Positions 59,440 through 64,000 of a stretch of DNA of 64,000 nucleotides are shown one piece after another (positions within the stretch are counted from its first letter, which is position 1; the number at the start of each line of letters is the position of its first letter). A program made the position numbers and the translations under genes. The notes under the pieces are model-generated. The model was not told the DNA's origin. It worked only from the letters and a program-made list of their open reading frames with translations, and did not search any database. This DNA is from Anthonomus grandis grandis (Eukaryota; Arthropoda; Insecta; Coleoptera; Curculionidae), in contig NC_065556.1 in assembly GCF_022605725.1 (NCBI RefSeq), forward strand, positions 6,510,001 to 6,574,000, read 5' to 3'.

Positions 59440-61250
59440 TAAACGCAGCTTAGCAATAAAGAACAAGAAGACTCAATACAGGGTTATGATCATGATCTCA
59501 GAACATGATCTCAATGATCGTCGTGATAATCTAAAAAATTGTTCTTCATCAAGGCATAGCGCATAATAGATACTTAATCAGGAGCTATTTACAACCCTCT
59601 TTGTGATGCGCAAACATTATTTAACTTAAACTTTAACTAATAAAGATTCACGCTGCAACAAACCAACTATAACAGATCAGGCAATACAGCAAAATATACC
59701 AAATAAATTAGTAATAAATAAAGATACTGGGTTCCATTAGATTTAAGTTTTTTTTTATATTTATTATCCACTGAATTTATGGTTAAACAGTGTTAGAAGT
59801 TTGCCTAGGCATAAAAAAAGTTTTTCAACCTTTGGTCTTGTTTATTTGAATTCAGTTTGTTCTAAGCTTCCACAGAATAAGTCTATGTTTACATAAAGAT
59901 TTTCTACTTTAATAATTATGTAATCTGGTCTCTGGTCTGGATTTACCTTAATTCATCTTAAAGATCTTTCTCTAATAAATAATATAGTCTCTAAGGAATC
60001 AACAACAATTTTTCTTTTTTATTTTCTTTTAATTGCCAATTTCCCATCCTAGTTAAGACGGGCGCAGTCCTTTTAAATCAACCCTAAAAAGGAAACCGCG
60101 TTAAGATTAGATAACGCTAGCTCTAAGCTAAAAGAGTATAAATTGTCCCAGCTTAAAAATGGACTCGTCCAAATCCGAATACTAACCTAAAATTAAATTT
60201 CCTGAGATAAAACAGCTGTCTGCTACCAAGACTGATTACGATGTTGATCGGGGATTCGTTTAATTAAAGAAAACAGAACCTAAATCTAACGGATTTGTCT
60301 AGCGTTTTAATCAGGGAATTGGTTAGACTAAAGTAACCGGATTTATTTTAAAATTATAATTTTAAAACAAACTTAGTGTTCTTAATTTTAATTAAGGTAT
60401 ACGAAGATATTTTCGAAAATTTTACTCAATTTAATCAAGTACAATACTTTAGTAATTTTTTTATTGAACTTAAATTATACTATGGTGATTTTAATGATCA
60501 ATTAATTACTTTAATTTAGTAGCTTAATCTCTAAATCGCTAACAAAATTTATATAAAGCAAACAAAATTTAATTGTCATAACCTAGTGAATCTTTCTTAG
60601 CATGGCTATGTCTTACAAATTATTAAATAATCATTAAATTATTAAAACATTTAATTAACTTTTTTATCAGATAAACTTAAATAAAACTAGTATAATATGT
60701 GGGGCTTTCGTGACAGGAGAAATAATAGGTTGTACTTCAAAAAGAATAATACCCTTGTATGTCTCAATTGCTTATACAATTTCAATACATTCATTTAGAT
60801 CCACTTACCTTGTGTAAACTAACCCGATTTCAACACATTATTTGAATTGAGTTAAATTGCGGTATTTAGCTGTTAGCACCTGATAAACAGGTATGTCCTA
60901 GATTGCTACTAGAGGCCAAAGAAATGCTTTGGTGTTGGTATTTTAAAATTGCTGAAAAAATTGCACAAATTCCCCAATAAGTTAAATCTAGCGCATGTAA
61001 GCTCCAGACAGTCCCTAATAACATAGCCTATAACTTTCTCCTCCTTTCAATACCAACGGCACTGTACGCCTTGTCTGCGAGGCCTATGATGTGCAAAAAT
61101 TGCCTTAAATGTCAGTGTTTAGTAAGAATAGCAATGTCTAGCTTATTTAGCGAAAAATTAAGGAAAAAAGTTAAAATGCGTGAAGAAAAGAAGAATAAAA
61201 AAGCTATACATATAAAACAGAACAGTTAAGCCTAATACTGGCGATTATTA
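59440..61250. other. Stretch without recognised genes
   Basis: AT-rich, only short frames. Nothing recognised on either strand. Confidence 0.35.
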
Positions 61251-61484
61251 TTAGTCAATTTTCTTCAATAACTTGCTTGAAAGAAAGTCAATAGTGGTAT
61301 ATGGTAATGACTTAAAAAATATTGCTATATTGAATGAGGTACTGCGCTCGAAAATACCAACTTTGTGATGTGAGTTTTGAGCACTATGCGGATACATAAA
61401 TATGATGGACCCTCTAGCTAAATGATTCGATTGTAGCGTGCTGCGTGAAGCTCCCGTTATGCCTCTATACTTAACCAGTTGCAC
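61251..61484 (-). pseudogene. Possible LINE C-terminal remnant
   Basis: A 77-codon frame with FERSTSFNIAIFFKSLPYTT then LSSKLLKKI resembles the end of jockey-type LINE proteins (KSFxYxAxxLWNSLP...FKxxL). No RT motifs remain. Confidence 0.4.
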
Positions 61485-62349
61485 TTGACTAATTTATCTG
61501 ATATATAGTAATATTTCTTTAGTCTAAAAGTTTTAAATAAATAGTGACTATTCAGTGATAATTGATAATATTCCGAAAATGTCTGAGCAGATAAAATAAA
61601 GGCGTAATACAGTACAACTCTGTTTGTTTAAATGAAAAATGCCGATTACCATACAACATTTTTAGTCTCTAAAACATTTCTAATACAGTTTGGCATATCA
61701 GATATAAATCTAAGAAAGCTATCGAATAGTAAACCCAAATTAAACACCCTATTTTTTACTGTTTACGGTGTATTATTTATTTGAATGTTTATTAATTTAC
61801 TAATTATCTTTACTGTTGCTAACTGTTGTCAATCCGATGGAGCCCTTTTATAAGTACCGTTATGGATAAAAAATCCTGCTGCGAACTGTAAACTGACCAT
61901 GCAGCCTTAATGTCAAAAGGCAGCATGGTTAGAGGGACTACAGAAATTTGACTTTACCACTTAATATTAAACTGGAAGAACCATGGAAATACAGATGTGC
62001 TATATAGAAGATTCTGTCTAAAGGACTGTAAGCATTGCCAGCGAATTAAAATGAGAAAAGGTAAAAGATGCTTATTTGTTAAGAAACACCATCATCGACA
62101 ATAGAACAATGGTGACTTAGTTAGGCATTTTGACCCAAAGAGACCAAAAGATCTGTCACTTAAATCTCAGATATCCTGGAATGAGCTATACAAAGCTTGG
62201 ACGCCATTAACAATAGCCTTTATAGGACACAGAAGCCGCCGCAGGAAGTTCAAGTCATTTACTTCTGATTGGCTCTTTATTATAAAAACCACGAAGATGC
62301 TGAACTGCGGCAAATCCAACTTGTTCCGGATTTGACATCCGATTAATTC

Positions 62350-62790
62350 ATGACTAATCATTCTAATACCCTAAAGAGTCGATACAACATTACGTATGAA
62401 GTGCAGCAAGCCCTTTTTACTAATTCAGTAGAATGTGCATTAGCATATTGCATGGCTAAGGATTTGCAAATGTCTACAGATTTCGTTTCGGTTTTCCGCG
62501 GAAAGTTTATACAAATTCAAGACCTGCGTCAATCTAACCCCGGACTCAGGCAAGCAATTGAGGCAATTGATGAAGAGACTGGTAGAAAGATTTTCCACCT
62601 GGTTACCAAAGAACCGTCACATCAGAAACCAACCACCTATAAGGAAGCTTGGGACGCTTTCTGTTCTTTAAAGAAGTAGTTGCTTGCCTAGGGCCTGAAA
62701 AGCCTGGCAGTTCCCAACCTGGCATGCGGAATTGAAAACTTGGACTAAAGGTTGATTTGCGGTATGTTAGCCCTAGTCTTTAGGCTTGCA
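62350..62790 (+). pseudogene. OARD1-like macro-domain sequence, C-terminal stops
   Basis: A 109-codon frame from ATG 62350: SVECALAYCMAKDLQMSTDF, then FRGKFIQIQDLR, then KIFHLVTKEPSHQKPTTYKE. This matches the macro domain of OARD1 (C6orf130) ADP-ribose glycohydrolases: the AHCVSxDLxM strand, the LVTK strand and the KPTY motif. After the TAG at 62677-62679 the same frame continues as LKSLAVPNLACGIENLD, the C-terminal strand of the domain, interrupted by a second TAG and a TAA. The Gly-rich ADP-ribose loop (usually GxGIA) reads STDFV, so binding is doubtful. No intron is evident. It could be a retrocopy or gene carried by a mobile element. Confidence 0.6.
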
Positions 62791-62799
62791 AGTTCTAGT

Positions 62800-64000
62800 A
62801 TGCCAGTATACTCCTCAACGTCCTTCTCTGGAGAAAAGTGTGGATTGTTATTTCTGATTTCAAGAGGTTCTGCTTCAAGTGGGAAGCCTTCTGCAGTTAT
62901 CAACATCTACCATCTATAGGATTATTTCGACATAAAATGAGCTTATAGAGGAGACAATATACCGACCTTAAGCGCCGCGAATACACCAGATGTTCTCCAT
63001 CATTCGGGAATCATCTAGGACGGCACTCCTCGTTATATTTCTTGATATACATGGAAGGTTAGCTAATAGTTATAAAAATTACTAAAAAGTAAAACATACG
63101 TATAGCGTACATAAATGTTTTTAGTTGTGTAAACATGTGTAATACATCAGTTGACATCATGACATTTTTGTGCATCGAGTATATTAATTCACTTAAACCA
63201 ATTGTAAAAACGCTACAATTAATAACTAATATATTAACATGTTTTTTTTTTAATTAGTAATACTTCTTCTTATTTGTATGGCTACGGTAAAAAGCTTATT
63301 ATAAGATTGCAAAGATTCATCTGGCGTTAACTCTCTAATTAAATCAAAGATATAACAAACATTTTGAAGGGTCCCAGTGAACGTTAACTATATAGATTTC
63401 GGCAGTATACAATTAAACATCATTGCACTTAATTTAATCTAATGTTGCAATTAACCTTTAAACATATTACTTAAATACTTGTTTATTGTTTAATTAGAGT
63501 TTCCAAATTCTCCGACTATGTCAATAATGGTTATTGCGTTTTCTAAATTAATGAAAAACGATTAGTTTACCAGTAGACATGAAATGTAGATCGATAAGAC
63601 TTTGCCAATAAATTTCCACCATTAAAATAGATACTAGTTAATACTTGTCACTTAATAATATCATTTAACTTAATTCGTATTAAGCACGGGTGCTTAAAAT
63701 TATAGATTTATAGAGAGACATTAATAGATTGTAGCCATATTTTTTTTATTTCTGCATTTAAATAATAGGAGCGTAATTATTTACGAATAAGTTTTGTAGT
63801 ATTCTAATGGTTTAACAAATTTATATTGGAAGACATAATAAAAAAATATTGAAATTATATATTTGCCTCGACCAACGTTAAATTTTGCGTTGTATTTGTC
63901 AAAGGAAAAAATTTTATGTCAGGACTTTCAATAACTTTTTTAGATTTTCAAGATAAAAATTTAAATGGGCTCACTATCTGCGAGACACCTTTATTTTAAA
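62800..64000. other. Stretch without recognised genes; holds a dispersed repeat
   Basis: 63130-63225 resembles 11890-11985 (CAGTTGAC core, GTAAAAACGCTACA). The remainder is AT-rich with no recognised coding. Confidence 0.4.

Overview
The window looks like nuclear DNA of an insect, possibly a beetle, though nothing fixes the order. The evidence is strong A+T richness, GT-AG introns, and a load of typical insect transposons: Ty3/gypsy with and without a baculovirus-F-like env, BEL/Pao, jockey/CR1-like LINEs, R4/Dong, PIF/Harbinger, piggyBac, DD41D mariner-like elements, MITEs and foldbacks. I found no bacterial operon, CRISPR array, rRNA or tRNA. Only two short stretches look like host exons: a GPS/GAIN-type adhesion-receptor exon at 28992-29304 (+) and an unidentified exon at 49043-49139 (-).

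Layout. 1-5903 (-): a 17.6/297-like Ty3/gypsy element with gag, a pol that looks open, PBS and 5' LTR; its 3' end is outside the window. 6318-8094 (-): an intron-containing IS630/Tc1-like transposase with two in-frame stops. 8548-9140: a foldback MITE. 9275-11848: Harbinger-1 with TAA target duplications, whose right end is an inverted, deleted copy of its left end. 12160-23612: Harbinger-2, interrupted by a young 8.2-kb LTR retrovirus-like element (13353-21553) with near-identical 701-bp LTRs, an ATAT target duplication, a frameshifted env and an internal deletion joining a Gag-like N-terminus to integrase. 23753-25589: a mariner-like element. 25590-34800: gene-poor sequence with LINE relics, the GPS exon and at least three palindromic MITEs.

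34801-39638: an element with TIRs of about 400 bp that contains a decayed LINE. 40321-47259 (-): a decayed piggyBac split by an R4/Dong retrotransposon, which itself carries a foldback insertion and a replaced segment. 47265-51400: mostly empty apart from the candidate exon and a BEL/Pao gag relic. 51971-58629: three DD41D mariner-like elements, two of one family; the second and third lie between the arms of a larger inverted-repeat pair. 59031-59114: a perfect palindrome with 38-bp arms. 62350-62790: a decayed OARD1-like macro-domain sequence.

The elements do not form one pathway. The best-defined cooperating genes are the two Harbinger proteins, a DDE transposase and a MADF/BESS DNA-binding partner. 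In Harbinger-2 their exons interleave on opposite strands, each gene having an exon inside the other's intron. Nearly every coding region is broken; the exceptions that look open are gag-pol of the first LTR element, exon 2 of the Harbinger-2 transposase and the Gag-integrase fusion ORF.
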